A DNA stretch of 64,000 nt from Shewanella psychrophila (GTDB taxonomy: Bacteria > Pseudomonadota > Gammaproteobacteria > Enterobacterales > Shewanellaceae). The DNA is taken from positions 4,650,001-4,714,000 of the forward strand of contig NZ_CP014782.1 in the NCBI RefSeq assembly GCF_002005305.1, in the 5' to 3' direction. A program made the translations under genes and the position numbers. The notes under the pieces are model-generated. The model did no database searches. It worked only from the letters and a program-made list of their open reading frames with translations, and was not told where the DNA came from. Below are positions 1 through 8,613 of the stretch, one piece after another (the stretch's first letter is position 1; every line of letters starts with the position of its first letter).

Positions 1-131
1 TTTCTTGGCGCACATATTACTGTTTGACGAAAATAAGTCAAACCATTTCTTAGAAAGGATTTCTGTTTGGCCTGTTTTTAAACAGATTAGTCAGATATCA
101 ATCAAACTCGGCATAAAAAACCGTATTTATG

Positions 132-180
132 TAATACCAAGCCTATTTAATATGTGATCTTTCAGCGGGGAGTTCAACGC
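132..180. repeat. Decayed end of a TIR element related to 31038-31302
   Basis: The stretch begins TAATACCAA, and from 152 it runs ATGTGATC..TCAGCG..GAGTT..CGC. The start of the element at 31036-31084 reads almost the same, about 23 matches over 29 positions by eye with one gap. The matching right end was not found, so this looks like a truncated or diverged copy. Confidence 0.4.
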
Positions 181-251
181 GCTGTAGGCAAGAGTTATAA
201 GTTGTTCCAGCAATAGCTATGACTGAGAAGAAAAACTAAAAGCCAGAAAAC

Positions 252-275
252 AAAAAAGCCAGTTAAAAACTGACT
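252..275 (-). terminator. Rho-independent terminator of csrA
   Basis: Read on the minus strand, AGTCAGTT pairs with AACTGGCT (one G-T wobble) around a 3-nt loop and is followed by TTTTTT. It lies about 40 nt past the csrA stop. Confidence 0.75.
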
Positions 276-312
276 CTTCTATTTCAAGAGATAACTCTTA
301 AGACATTTAAGA

Positions 313-510
313 CTAGAAATTTCCGCCTTCAGATGCATTACCTGCTTTTTCAGACTGAATACGCTGGTAAATCTCTTCACGATGCACAGATACTTCTTTA
401 GGTGCGTTAACACCAATGCGTACTTGATTACCCTTAACGCCCAAAACAGTGACAGTCACTTCATCACCAATCATCAGTGTTTCACCAACACGACGAGTCA
501 ATATCAGCAT
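313..510 (-). CDS. csrA: Carbon storage regulator CsrA
   Basis: CsrA is a small dimeric RNA-binding protein that binds GGA motifs in mRNA leaders and represses or stabilises the messages, controlling carbon storage, motility and biofilm. The 65-residue sequence is the usual length. It starts MLILTRRVGE, and the conserved VSVHREEIY segment contains the arginine used for RNA contact (about residue 44). A strong AGGAG lies 7 nt before the ATG. It stands alone, with its own terminator. BarA, encoded at 22799, is the sensor that normally raises the CsrA-sequestering sRNAs through UvrY, so both ends of that pathway lie within this window. Confidence 0.97.
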   Translation of the reverse strand: MLILTRRVGETLMIGDEVTVTVLGVKGNQVRIGVNAPKEVSVHREEIYQRIQSEKAGNASEGGNF

Positions 511-1101
511 TCGTTTGCTCCTTTAATTCCAAATTTAGCTTTATACGATACTATTCCGTTATATGCTCATTATAAGGTTAGCTTAGTACAAATTAATAGT
601 ACCCTAGTGGAAAACCACCATTAAAATACACCTTATTTAAGTCAAAAGCGTGATCTAGTCCTCGAACAGTACTCTCATAATGCCAGTTCCTCGAGCCCGC
701 CGGATAACTATTATCAAACCCAGGGATTAAACTAGCATTAAAACCTAGTCCCACCAAGGGTAAAAGCGGCATTCAAGCACAACACGTTAAACACTGATCA
801 TTTAAATTAACAATATCAACATAATCAACCCAGTAGAACTCACAACCAGCCAGAATCTGTCACCTCACCTTGCTTACAGCCAGTGATTACTCAATGGACC
901 TTTTTACACATCCCTCTCAAGAATACATATCTTTCATCACCTCGGTATAGAGAATACACCAGCTAGATGGGTGGATTAGTACTTATACTGCCAATAAAAA
1001 AGGCACTATATAAACATAGTGCCTTCTTAATTACATTTGATAAAAGCTTGTAAATACTATCTAGTCACATGCAGATTATTAACTTCGGCGTAGACCTTTA
1101 C
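511..1101. other. 591-bp intergenic region between alaS and csrA
   Basis: It contains the csrA promoter region and the alaS terminator (996-1023) but no supportable gene on either strand. In many related genomes lysC (aspartokinase) lies here. Reading the minus-strand frames by eye, I could not recognise aspartokinase fragments, so the gene was either lost without trace or never present here. Confidence 0.5.
996..1023 (-). terminator. Rho-independent terminator of alaS
   Basis: Perfect 8-bp stem: GGCACTAT at 1002-1009 and ATAGTGCC at 1016-1023, with a 6-nt loop. On the minus strand it is followed by six T (996-1001). It lies about 80 nt past the alaS stop. Confidence 0.85.
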
Positions 1102-3726
1102 TTAACCCAAGCGCTCTTTTAACCAGGATGACACTTGAGTAAGAGCGGCATCTAAGTTCTCAGGCTGACTTCCGCCAGCCTGAGCCATATCAGGACGACC
1201 GCCACCTTTACCACCCACCTGAGATGCGATATTAGCAACCAATTCACCAGCCTTCACTTTAGAGGTCAGATCTTTGGTTACACCCACAATCAAGTTAACC
1301 TTAGCGTCACCAGCGATACCCAGTACTACTATACCTGAGCCTAGCTTTTGCTTTAACTCGTCTTGCAAGCCTCTTAACGCGCCTGGCTCGACGCCTTCAA
1401 GCTTCTTAATCAAGACTTTAACGCCATTTATCTCTTGAGCTTCACCGGCTAAGTCAGCACTTGTCGCAGCAGCAAGCTTATCCTTTAGCTGAGATAGCTC
1501 TTTCTCAAGTTGTTTAGTACGATCTAGCTGTGCTTTAAGTTTAGTCACAACAGAGTGACTATCGGCCTTAAGCAACTTTGCCGCTTGATCTAACTCAGCC
1601 TTTTGGCCTGTCACATAAGCCATTGCTGCGGCGCCAGTTACAGCTTCGATGCGACGTATCCCAGCGGCAATACCACCTTCTGAGGTTATCTTAAACAAGC
1701 CTATATCACCGGTACGTCCCACATGGGTTCCACCACAGAGCTCAATGGAGAAGTCTCCCATGGTAACGACACGTACTTCATCAGCATATTTCTCGCCGAA
1801 CAGCGCCATAGCGCCCTTCTCCTTTGCCGCATCGATAGACATGACTTGAGCCGTCAATTCATGATTACAGCGAATTTGTGTGTTCACTAAATCTTCAACG
1901 GCTTGTAACTCTTCTGGCTTAACCCCTTCAAAGTGGGAGAAATCGAAACGCAAACGCTCAGGATCTACCAATGAACCTTTCTGACTCACATGTGTGCCGA
2001 GTAACTGACGTAGCGCCGCATGGAGCAAGTGAGTGACAGAGTGATTAAGCTCGGTGCGGTGACGAAGCGTCTTATCAACACTAGCCACTAAGGATTGTCC
2101 AACGGCTAGGCTTCCCGCCTTCAAGTTACCAATATGACCAACGGCTTGACCGTACTTCTGTGTATCCTTAACGATAAACTCGATACCATCTGTACTTAGC
2201 GTACCGCTATCTCCACATTGACCACCAGATTCACCGTAAAAAGGTGTGGTATCTAAAATAATGACAGCATCTTCACCTGCCCCCATTTCATTGACAGACT
2301 CGCCCGCCTTGTAGATAGCAGTGATTTTACCGTTAGCAAGCAGATCGATATAACCAGAGAACTCAGTTTCTTCATCTATCTTCAATGATTCATTATAATC
2401 AGTCTCAAACTGGCCTGCCGCTTGAGCACGTTTCCTTTGTTCAGCCATGGCTGACTCGAAACCGGCCTCATCTACCGTAATATCACGTTCACGACAAACA
2501 TCAGCAGTCAGATCGACCGGGAAACCATAGGTATCGTACAACTTAAAAGCTGTCTCACCATCTAAAACGTTACCGCTAAGTCCATTGAGTGCGCCATCTA
2601 AGATCCCTAAACCACGCTCAAGAGTACGAGCAAACTGCTCCTCTTCGGCCTTTAACGACTTAACCACTATGTCCTGAGTGGCGACTAAGCCTTTAGCCGC
2701 ATCCCCCATCACATCGATAAGTGTTGGTACTAACTTGTAGAAGAAAGAATCTGTCGCGCCTAACTTATTACCATGACGCACCGCACGACGTATAATACGA
2801 CGTAGTACATAACCACGCCCTTCATTGGATGGCATAACACCATCGGCAATTAAGAATGCACATGAACGGATGTGATCAGAAATAACTCTTAATGATTTAT
2901 TTTCAAAATCATTAACGCCCAATATCTCGGCAGTCTTCTTGATCAACGCCTGAAAGATATCAATTTCGTAGTTAGAGTGAACCCCCTGCATGATGGCTGC
3001 AATGCGTTCAATCCCCATACCGGTATCAACAGAAGGCTTAGGAAGCGCGAGCATTTCACCATTTGACTGACGGTTGTACTGCATGAAGACGATGTTCCAG
3101 ATCTCGATGAATCTGTCTCCATCCTCTTCTGGAGTACCGGGTCGTCCACCCCAGATGTGATCGCCATGATCATAAAAAATCTCAGAACATGGACCACAAG
3201 GACCCGTGTCACCCATCTGCCAGAAATTGTCAGACGCGTAAGGGGCACCTTTATTATCACCGATACGGATCAAGTTTTCGGCGGGAACACCTATCTCTTT
3301 AGTCCAAATATCATAGGCTTCATCATCTGTCTCATAGATGGTGACACACAGACGCTCTTTAGGAATTTTTAACTCTTGAGTCAGGAAGTTCCATGCAAAT
3401 GCAATCGCTTCACGCTTAAAATAATCACCGAAGCTAAAGTTACCTAACATCTCGAAGAAAGTGTGATGACGTGCGGTATAGCCTACATTGTCTAAATCAT
3501 TATGCTTACCGCCGGCACGGACACAACGCTGAGACGAAGTTGCACGGGTGTAATTACGTTTGTCTTCACCCAGAAATACGTCTTTAAACTGGTTCATACC
3601 CGCATTGGTAAAGAGTAAAGTAGGATCGTTAACAGGGACCAGTGAACTGCTGTCCACAACCTGATGACCATTTTTGCGGAAATACTCCAAGAAAGCAGTT
3701 CTTAGCGCTGCAGTGGTTTGATACAT
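1102..3726 (-). CDS. alaS: Alanyl-tRNA synthetase
   Basis: AlaS charges tRNA-Ala with alanine in the cytoplasm and clears mischarged Ser and Gly. The 874 residues match the bacterial length. In order there are the class II catalytic domain (HHTFFEMLGNFSFGDYF near residue 90), the tRNA-recognition region, the editing domain with its zinc motif split between HSVTH (about 562) and CGGTH (about 664), a coiled coil (about 700-760), and the C-terminal C-Ala domain with the glycine-rich GGKGGGRPDMAQAGG. An AGGGTG sequence precedes the ATG. Downstream in the usual order come lysC and csrA, but only csrA is present. recX is also missing from the upstream side. Confidence 0.98.
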   Translation of the reverse strand: MYQTTAALRTAFLEYFRKNGHQVVDSSSLVPVNDPTLLFTNAGMNQFKDVFLGEDKRNYTRATSSQRCVRAGGKHNDLDNVGYTARHHTFFEMLGNFSFGDYFKREAIAFAWNFLTQELKIPKERLCVTIYETDDEAYDIWTKEIGVPAENLIRIGDNKGAPYASDNFWQMGDTGPCGPCSEIFYDHGDHIWGGRPGTPEEDGDRFIEIWNIVFMQYNRQSNGEMLALPKPSVDTGMGIERIAAIMQGVHSNYEIDIFQALIKKTAEILGVNDFENKSLRVISDHIRSCAFLIADGVMPSNEGRGYVLRRIIRRAVRHGNKLGATDSFFYKLVPTLIDVMGDAAKGLVATQDIVVKSLKAEEEQFARTLERGLGILDGALNGLSGNVLDGETAFKLYDTYGFPVDLTADVCRERDITVDEAGFESAMAEQRKRAQAAGQFETDYNESLKIDEETEFSGYIDLLANGKITAIYKAGESVNEMGAGEDAVIILDTTPFYGESGGQCGDSGTLSTDGIEFIVKDTQKYGQAVGHIGNLKAGSLAVGQSLVASVDKTLRHRTELNHSVTHLLHAALRQLLGTHVSQKGSLVDPERLRFDFSHFEGVKPEELQAVEDLVNTQIRCNHELTAQVMSIDAAKEKGAMALFGEKYADEVRVVTMGDFSIELCGGTHVGRTGDIGLFKITSEGGIAAGIRRIEAVTGAAAMAYVTGQKAELDQAAKLLKADSHSVVTKLKAQLDRTKQLEKELSQLKDKLAAATSADLAGEAQEINGVKVLIKKLEGVEPGALRGLQDELKQKLGSGIVVLGIAGDAKVNLIVGVTKDLTSKVKAGELVANIASQVGGKGGGRPDMAQAGGSQPENLDAALTQVSSWLKERLG

Positions 3727-4188
3727 GAAATCACCCTGAATTAAGATTACTTAAATTATTGGCACAGTGTTGGCGATTAATCTATCAAGTCGACCATCGC
3801 TATTCAAAACACACTTGCGCTATTTTGAGCCGTATTATAAGCAGTCTAAAGAATAACAACCAGAGTTTTAGGGAGGGTATTGAGCGAAATGAAGCTAGAG
3901 TGTGAAAAATACGGCTTAATATAAGAGGAACTGAGGGCTAATCGTCAAAACGTTCCTATTCCATACACAGTCAATTTGGTCACAAGTGACACTTTGACCT
4001 AACAGATAGCAAATCCGTTTTGCCTTATCTTTATGCTTTTCGATTGGGAAGTTGACAGGTTTTCAAACACTTCTTGCTTAAATTCGGTTTGTGAAGAATC
4101 GCGGCTCACACGTTGCTAAACCGCGACATTAGTGGGCCGGATGGCCCACCGAGTGACTCATGTGCTATTGCTTAAAATAAGCATATTT
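3727..4188. other. 462-bp intergenic region between recA and alaS, recX absent
   Basis: In most gammaproteobacteria recX, the RecA modulator, lies between recA and alaS. Here all minus-strand frames are broken by stops and I recognise no RecX motif. The region has one clear hairpin near the recA end (4132-4149) and a short palindrome, GTCAC-aa-GTGAC, near 3980. The rest is featureless. Confidence 0.5.
4132..4149 (-). terminator. Hairpin downstream of recA
   Basis: Perfect 7-bp GC-rich stem: GTGGGCC at 4132-4138 and GGCCCAC at 4143-4149, loop GGAT. It lies 40 nt past the recA stop. There is no T-run after it on the minus strand, so it may stabilise the 3' end or be an imperfect terminator. 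Confidence 0.5.
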
Positions 4189-5247
4189 TTAGAATACTTC
4201 ACCAGTTTCAAGATCAACATTCTCATCGCCAGACGCCGACTCAGCCGCATCAGGGGACTGCAGTAGCATACCACGTAGTGCAGTTTCAATTTCAGCTGCA
4301 ATTTCTGGGTTTTCAGTTAGGTACTTACCCGCATTTGCACGACCCTGACCAATTTTACTGCCTTTATAGCTATACCAAGCACCCGCTTTCTCGACTAATT
4401 TATGTACCACACCTAGGTCGACTAATTCACCCGTACGGTTGATGCCTTGTCCATAAAGAATTTGGAATTCAGCCTGTCTAAATGGCGCTGCAATCTTGTT
4501 TTTAACGACTTTTACACGGGTCTCGTTACCGATAACTTCATCACGATCTTTGATTGCACCTGTACGGCGAATATCCAGACGAACAGAGGCGTAAAACTTA
4601 AGCGCATTACCACCAGTAGTAGTTTCTGGGTTACCGAACATGACACCAATCTTCATACGGATCTGGTTAATGAAGATAAGCATGGTATTGGTCTGCTTCA
4701 GGTTACCGGCAAGCTTACGCATTGCCTGACTCATCATACGGGCTGCGAGTCCCATATGTGAATCACCAATTTCACCTTCGATCTCTGCTTTCGGCGTTAA
4801 GGCCGCAACCGAATCGACTACGATGACATCGACGGCACCAGAGCGGGTCAATGCATCACAGATCTCCAATGCTTGTTCGCCTGTATCAGGTTGAGAACAA
4901 AGCAGGTTGTCGATATCGACACCTAATTTCTGTGCATAGATAGGATCTAAGGCATGCTCAGCATCGATAAAGGCACATACTCTACCTTCACGTTGTGCGG
5001 CGGCAATAACTTCGAGTGTCAGTGTTGTTTTACCTGAAGATTCTGGTCCGTAAATCTCAACGATACGTCCTAATGGAAGTCCACCGGCACCGAGTGCGAC
5101 ATCTAAAGAGAGAGATCCCGTAGAGATTGTCTCAACATCCATTGAGCGGTTCTCGCCCAGTTTCATGATAGAGCCCTTACCGAACTGCTTCTCTATCTGG
5201 CCTAAAACGGCATTCAGTGCTTTCTCTTTGTTCGCATCAATCTTCAT
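4189..5247 (-). CDS. recA: Recombinase RecA
   Basis: RecA forms filaments on single-stranded DNA, catalyses strand exchange and triggers LexA self-cleavage in the SOS response. The 352 residues include Walker A GPESSGKT at 67-74, Walker B VIVVDSVAAL near 140, the L1/L2 loop region (MIGVMFGNPETTTGGNALKF near 200) and an acidic C-terminal tail ending ENVDLETGEVF. The promoter 125-150 bp upstream carries a perfect LexA box nested between -35 and -10. mutS is divergent on the other side. recX does not follow it, so transcription probably ends near the 4132 hairpin. Confidence 0.99.
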   Translation of the reverse strand: MKIDANKEKALNAVLGQIEKQFGKGSIMKLGENRSMDVETISTGSLSLDVALGAGGLPLGRIVEIYGPESSGKTTLTLEVIAAAQREGRVCAFIDAEHALDPIYAQKLGVDIDNLLCSQPDTGEQALEICDALTRSGAVDVIVVDSVAALTPKAEIEGEIGDSHMGLAARMMSQAMRKLAGNLKQTNTMLIFINQIRMKIGVMFGNPETTTGGNALKFYASVRLDIRRTGAIKDRDEVIGNETRVKVVKNKIAAPFRQAEFQILYGQGINRTGELVDLGVVHKLVEKAGAWYSYKGSKIGQGRANAGKYLTENPEIAAEIETALRGMLLQSPDAAESASGDENVDLETGEVF

Positions 5248-5371
5248 TCCGATATCCTCTTCGCGCTTAATCTAAATCACGGCAACAATGCCGATATAAA
5301 CTGGTGACGACGCCGATATTTGAGCTAAAGCAAGTTTATCTAGCTCAAATAGGGGTCTCAATATGCAAACT

Positions 5372-5399
5372 AGTATACTGTACAATCATACAGTATCAA
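5372..5399 (-). promoter_or_regulatory. recA promoter with nested LexA box
   Basis: On the minus strand a -35 TTGATA (5394-5399) and a -10 TATACT (5372-5377) are 16 bp apart. The spacer is essentially the LexA box core. The arrangement and the -35 are the same as in the E. coli recA promoter as I recall it. The LexA box itself is listed separately. Confidence 0.85.
5376..5395. promoter_or_regulatory. LexA (SOS) box of recA
   Basis: TACTGTACAATCATACAGTA fits the consensus CTGT-N8-ACAG exactly (5378-5393). LexA bound here would cover the whole -35/-10 interval of recA. It is 205 bp from mutS, which is less likely to be its target. Confidence 0.92.
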
Positions 5400-5599
5400 G
5401 TACTGATCATGATTATTTTTTCCTATCCCTGCTTGCTCAATTAGAAGCCCCTGTTGTGGAAGAAAAATTCAATCTCACTATTTATTCTTTAAGGACGCAA
5501 CGGACTCAAAAAATTGCTAATATTGGCATCATATTTTTAAGGCTGCTCCAAAGGAGCATGCTGCCTGTTCAATATTTTCATAGAAGAAACGAGCTGTAG

Positions 5600-8167
5600 A
5601 TGAATGCATTCGATACCCAAAACTTAGAAAAACACACCCCTATGATGCGTCAATACCTGACGCTCAAGGCCGAAAACCCTGAAATGTTGCTATTTTATCG
5701 TATGGGTGACTTCTACGAGCTCTTCTACGACGATGCCAAGAGAGCATCCGAACTTTTAGGCATTTCACTCACCGCACGTGGTAAGAGTGGTGGTGATCCT
5801 ATCCCAATGGCGGGTCTGCCCTATCACGCCGTCGAAGGTTATCTTGCTAAACTCGTCCAACTTAGGGTCTCAGTCGCCATTTGTGAGCAGGTCGGCGATC
5901 CAGCCACTTCTAAGGGACCGGTTGAGCGAAAAGTCGTTCGCCTTGTCACACCCGGTACCTTAACCGATGAGGCTTTACTCCAAGAAAGACAAGATAACCT
6001 ACTTGCTGCCGTATATCATGGCAAAGCCGGATTCGGTTATGCCACCTTAGACTTAAGCTCCGGCCGTTTCGTGGTCAGTGAACTCGAAACAAGGGAAGGG
6101 TTAGAAGCAGAGTTACAGCGAACCAATCCAGCTGAGCTGCTCTATAGCGAAGATTTCAGTGAGATGTCCCTCATCACCGGATTCAATGGCAAGCGTAGAC
6201 GCCCGGAATGGGAGTTTGACTTCGACACCTCCCGCAAGCTTCTCTTGGACCAATTTAAGACTAAAGATCTTCGGGGGTTCGGTCTGGATAACGCACGTTT
6301 ATCACTACAAGCAGCCGGTTGCCTGATGCAGTATGTCAAGGATACCCAGAGAACCGCACTGCCCCACATCAATTCTATTGTGCTTTTTAATCAAGATGAC
6401 AGTATCGTGTTAGATGCTGCCACAAGAAGAAATTTAGAACTGACAATCAATCTACAAGGTGGGCGTGAAAATACCTTATCAGCGATATTAGACAACACAA
6501 CTACCCCTATGGGCAGTCGCATGTTACAGCGTTGGATCCACGAACCTCTTAGAAACCGCCAACAGATAGAGTCTCGCCTAGGAGCCCTAACTGAATTACT
6601 CGACAGCGGCCTATTTGACACTCTAATCCCACATTTAAAAGCCTTGGGCGACATAGAAAGAATTACGGCCAGACTCGCACTTAGGAGTGCCAGACCCAGA
6701 GATTTTTCTCGCCTGAAGCAGGCTTTATCGGTCTTGCCAGAGATCCAGCAGCTACTCGCCGATAGCCAGTCACCACACCTCAAACGTTTAGCCACTATTA
6801 TCAGTGAATTCCCTGATGAACTCGCGCTACTCGACAGGGCGATCATAGACAATCCACCTATGCTGATCCGCGATGGTGGGGTCCTGAGAGATGGCTACAA
6901 CGAAGAGCTAGATCAATGGCGTGCCTTAAGCCAAGGGGCAACGGATTACCTCACTGAATTGGAAACGCGCGAGAAAGAGTCGACCGGTATCTCTACTCTT
7001 AAAGTCGGCTACAACCGAGTTCATGGCTACTATATCGAAGTCAGCCGTAGAGAGTCCGATCTTGTCCCTCTCAGCTACCAGCGTAGACAAACTCTGAAAA
7101 ATACCGAACGTTACATCATTGCAGAATTAAAAGAGCACGAAGAGAAGGTGCTATCCAGTCAAGGCAAAGCACTAGCACTCGAGAAGCAACTCTGGGAGCA
7201 ATTATTCGATCTTATCTTGCCTAAACTCCATGAATTACAACAATTCGCTCAGGGTGCGGCAGAGCTTGATGTCATTAGTAATTTTGCCGAACGTGCCGAG
7301 ACACTAAACTATCGATGCCCAACACTCACCGAAACTCCAGGGATACATATAGAGTCGGGCAGACATCCAGTGGTCGAGCAGGTCAGTCAAAGTCCTTTCA
7401 TCGCAAATCCTGTAACCCTGAATTCGACGCGTAAGATGTTGATAGTCACGGGGCCAAATATGGGGGGTAAGTCAACCTATATGAGACAAGTCGCATTGAT
7501 CACACTCATGGCACATATAGGCTCCTATGTTCCGGCACAAGATGCAATCATAGGTCCGGTGGATCGTATTTTTACTCGCATAGGAGCATCGGATGATCTT
7601 GCTTCTGGTCGCTCAACCTTCATGGTAGAAATGACGGAAACAGCAAATATACTTCATAATGCGACGACCCAGAGTCTGGTATTAATGGATGAAATAGGTC
7701 GTGGAACATCGACCTACGATGGACTATCTCTAGCCTGGTCCGCTGCCGAATATCTGGCAGAGAAAATAGAAGCCATGACACTATTTGCAACTCACTATTT
7801 CGAGTTAACCCAGCTGCCTGATCTCATTGAGAATGTTGAAAACGTCCATCTCGATGCCATAGAACATGGAGACACCATAGTCTTCATGCATGCGGTACAA
7901 GAAGGGGCAGCGAGTAAAAGTTATGGCCTGCAGGTTGCTGCTTTAGCAGGTGTGCCCACCAGAGTCATCTCAGCAGCTAAACATAAACTTCACCATTTAG
8001 AGAGCCGCGATAGCAAGCATGCCAATCAGGAGCCATCACAACAGGCTATGGTCTTTCCAGAGCCACAAAAGTCACCAGTTGAAGATGCTTTACAAAATAT
8101 TAATCCCGATGAACTCAGCCCTAAACAGGCCTTAGAGGTTCTTTATAGGTTAAAGCAGCTAGCTTAG
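5600..8167 (+). CDS. mutS: DNA mismatch repair protein MutS
   Basis: MutS recognises base mismatches and small loops and recruits MutL. The 855 residues are full length. The N-terminal mismatch-reading motif Phe-Tyr-Glu is at 38-40 (in GDFYELF). Next come the connector, lever and clamp domains, and the C-terminal ATPase with Walker A GPNMGGKS at 618-625, then the DEIGRGTSTYDG Walker B/signature region and the FATHYFELT switch. The C-terminal tail (about 800-855) is the tetramerisation region. It is transcribed alone, divergently from recA, and ends at a strong terminator (8305-8330). The ATG directly abuts a TAG stop of an unlikely short upstream frame. Confidence 0.98.
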   Translation: MNAFDTQNLEKHTPMMRQYLTLKAENPEMLLFYRMGDFYELFYDDAKRASELLGISLTARGKSGGDPIPMAGLPYHAVEGYLAKLVQLRVSVAICEQVGDPATSKGPVERKVVRLVTPGTLTDEALLQERQDNLLAAVYHGKAGFGYATLDLSSGRFVVSELETREGLEAELQRTNPAELLYSEDFSEMSLITGFNGKRRRPEWEFDFDTSRKLLLDQFKTKDLRGFGLDNARLSLQAAGCLMQYVKDTQRTALPHINSIVLFNQDDSIVLDAATRRNLELTINLQGGRENTLSAILDNTTTPMGSRMLQRWIHEPLRNRQQIESRLGALTELLDSGLFDTLIPHLKALGDIERITARLALRSARPRDFSRLKQALSVLPEIQQLLADSQSPHLKRLATIISEFPDELALLDRAIIDNPPMLIRDGGVLRDGYNEELDQWRALSQGATDYLTELETREKESTGISTLKVGYNRVHGYYIEVSRRESDLVPLSYQRRQTLKNTERYIIAELKEHEEKVLSSQGKALALEKQLWEQLFDLILPKLHELQQFAQGAAELDVISNFAERAETLNYRCPTLTETPGIHIESGRHPVVEQVSQSPFIANPVTLNSTRKMLIVTGPNMGGKSTYMRQVALITLMAHIGSYVPAQDAIIGPVDRIFTRIGASDDLASGRSTFMVEMTETANILHNATTQSLVLMDEIGRGTSTYDGLSLAWSAAEYLAEKIEAMTLFATHYFELTQLPDLIENVENVHLDAIEHGDTIVFMHAVQEGAASKSYGLQVAALAGVPTRVISAAKHKLHHLESRDSKHANQEPSQQAMVFPEPQKSPVEDALQNINPDELSPKQALEVLYRLKQLA

Positions 8168-8613
8168 AAAATGCCAGCCTCCAGGAAGAAGTTTTGCAGA
8201 GCTTGTGCTGTACAGAGTGACATAACTTTTTACAACAGATGCTAGACACAAGGTCTATTTCTTGTCGTCCCTGACAAATAGACATAAGTGTTCCAGACAC
8301 AAAAAGCGCACTAAAAAGTGCGCTTTTTTTGTAGTGATACTGATGTGTGATACCTACAACTGTCTGTTAAGGCGGTCGGCTAACCCTATTTACTAAGCCT
8401 GCTAAGTCCATTTACTAATGCTATTTACTTAGTCTAGTTTCAGAGCCTTAACTTTAAAAAATCTAATCACGAATGCATCAATAATAACTGTCATCTTAAA
8501 AGATAAGCAGGCTTCCTCAAAAGAAAAGTACTCTAATAATACGTGAGGTTAACCTTTAACTTGACTCTAGGAGCCTCAACTCAAAATCAAGCTAAACAAA
8601 CAACAGTTTACAA
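8168..8613. other. 446-bp intergenic region between mutS and rpoS
   Basis: This is a convergent gap. It contains the mutS terminator (8305-8330). The remaining roughly 280 bp toward rpoS are AT-rich, with no ORF or obvious hairpin followed by T on the minus strand. Confidence 0.5.
8305..8330 (+). terminator. Rho-independent terminator of mutS
   Basis: Perfect 8-bp stem AGCGCACT (8305-8312) / AGTGCGCT (8317-8324) with an AAAA loop, then seven or more T on the plus strand. The upstream A-run means it could also work on the minus strand. Confidence 0.9.

Larger units (their letters stand above)
1..312. other. Intergenic region downstream of csrA, no gene seen
   Basis: No convincing ORF or tRNA is visible. 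It holds a small inverted repeat (tgtttgac at 21-28 against gtcaaac at 37-43), a decayed copy of the terminal-inverted-repeat element found whole at 31038-31302 (about 132-180 here), and the csrA terminator at 252-275. Some Shewanella carry tRNA genes next to csrA. I looked for a cloverleaf and did not find one. Confidence 0.5.

Noticed and set aside
1..130. tRNA gene beside csrA
   Set aside because: No acceptor or T-loop consensus (GTTCRANNC) and no cloverleaf could be drawn.
382..624. 80-residue ORF opposite csrA
   Set aside because: Antisense shadow over csrA and its promoter without start signals.
3841..4080. recX remnant between alaS and recA
   Set aside because: Reading the minus-strand frames by eye gives frequent stops and no RecX-like helices.
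5363..5599. 78-residue plus-strand ORF ending directly before mutS
   Set aside because: It begins within the LexA/-10 region of the divergent recA promoter, has no ribosome-binding site, and its composition is not protein-like.
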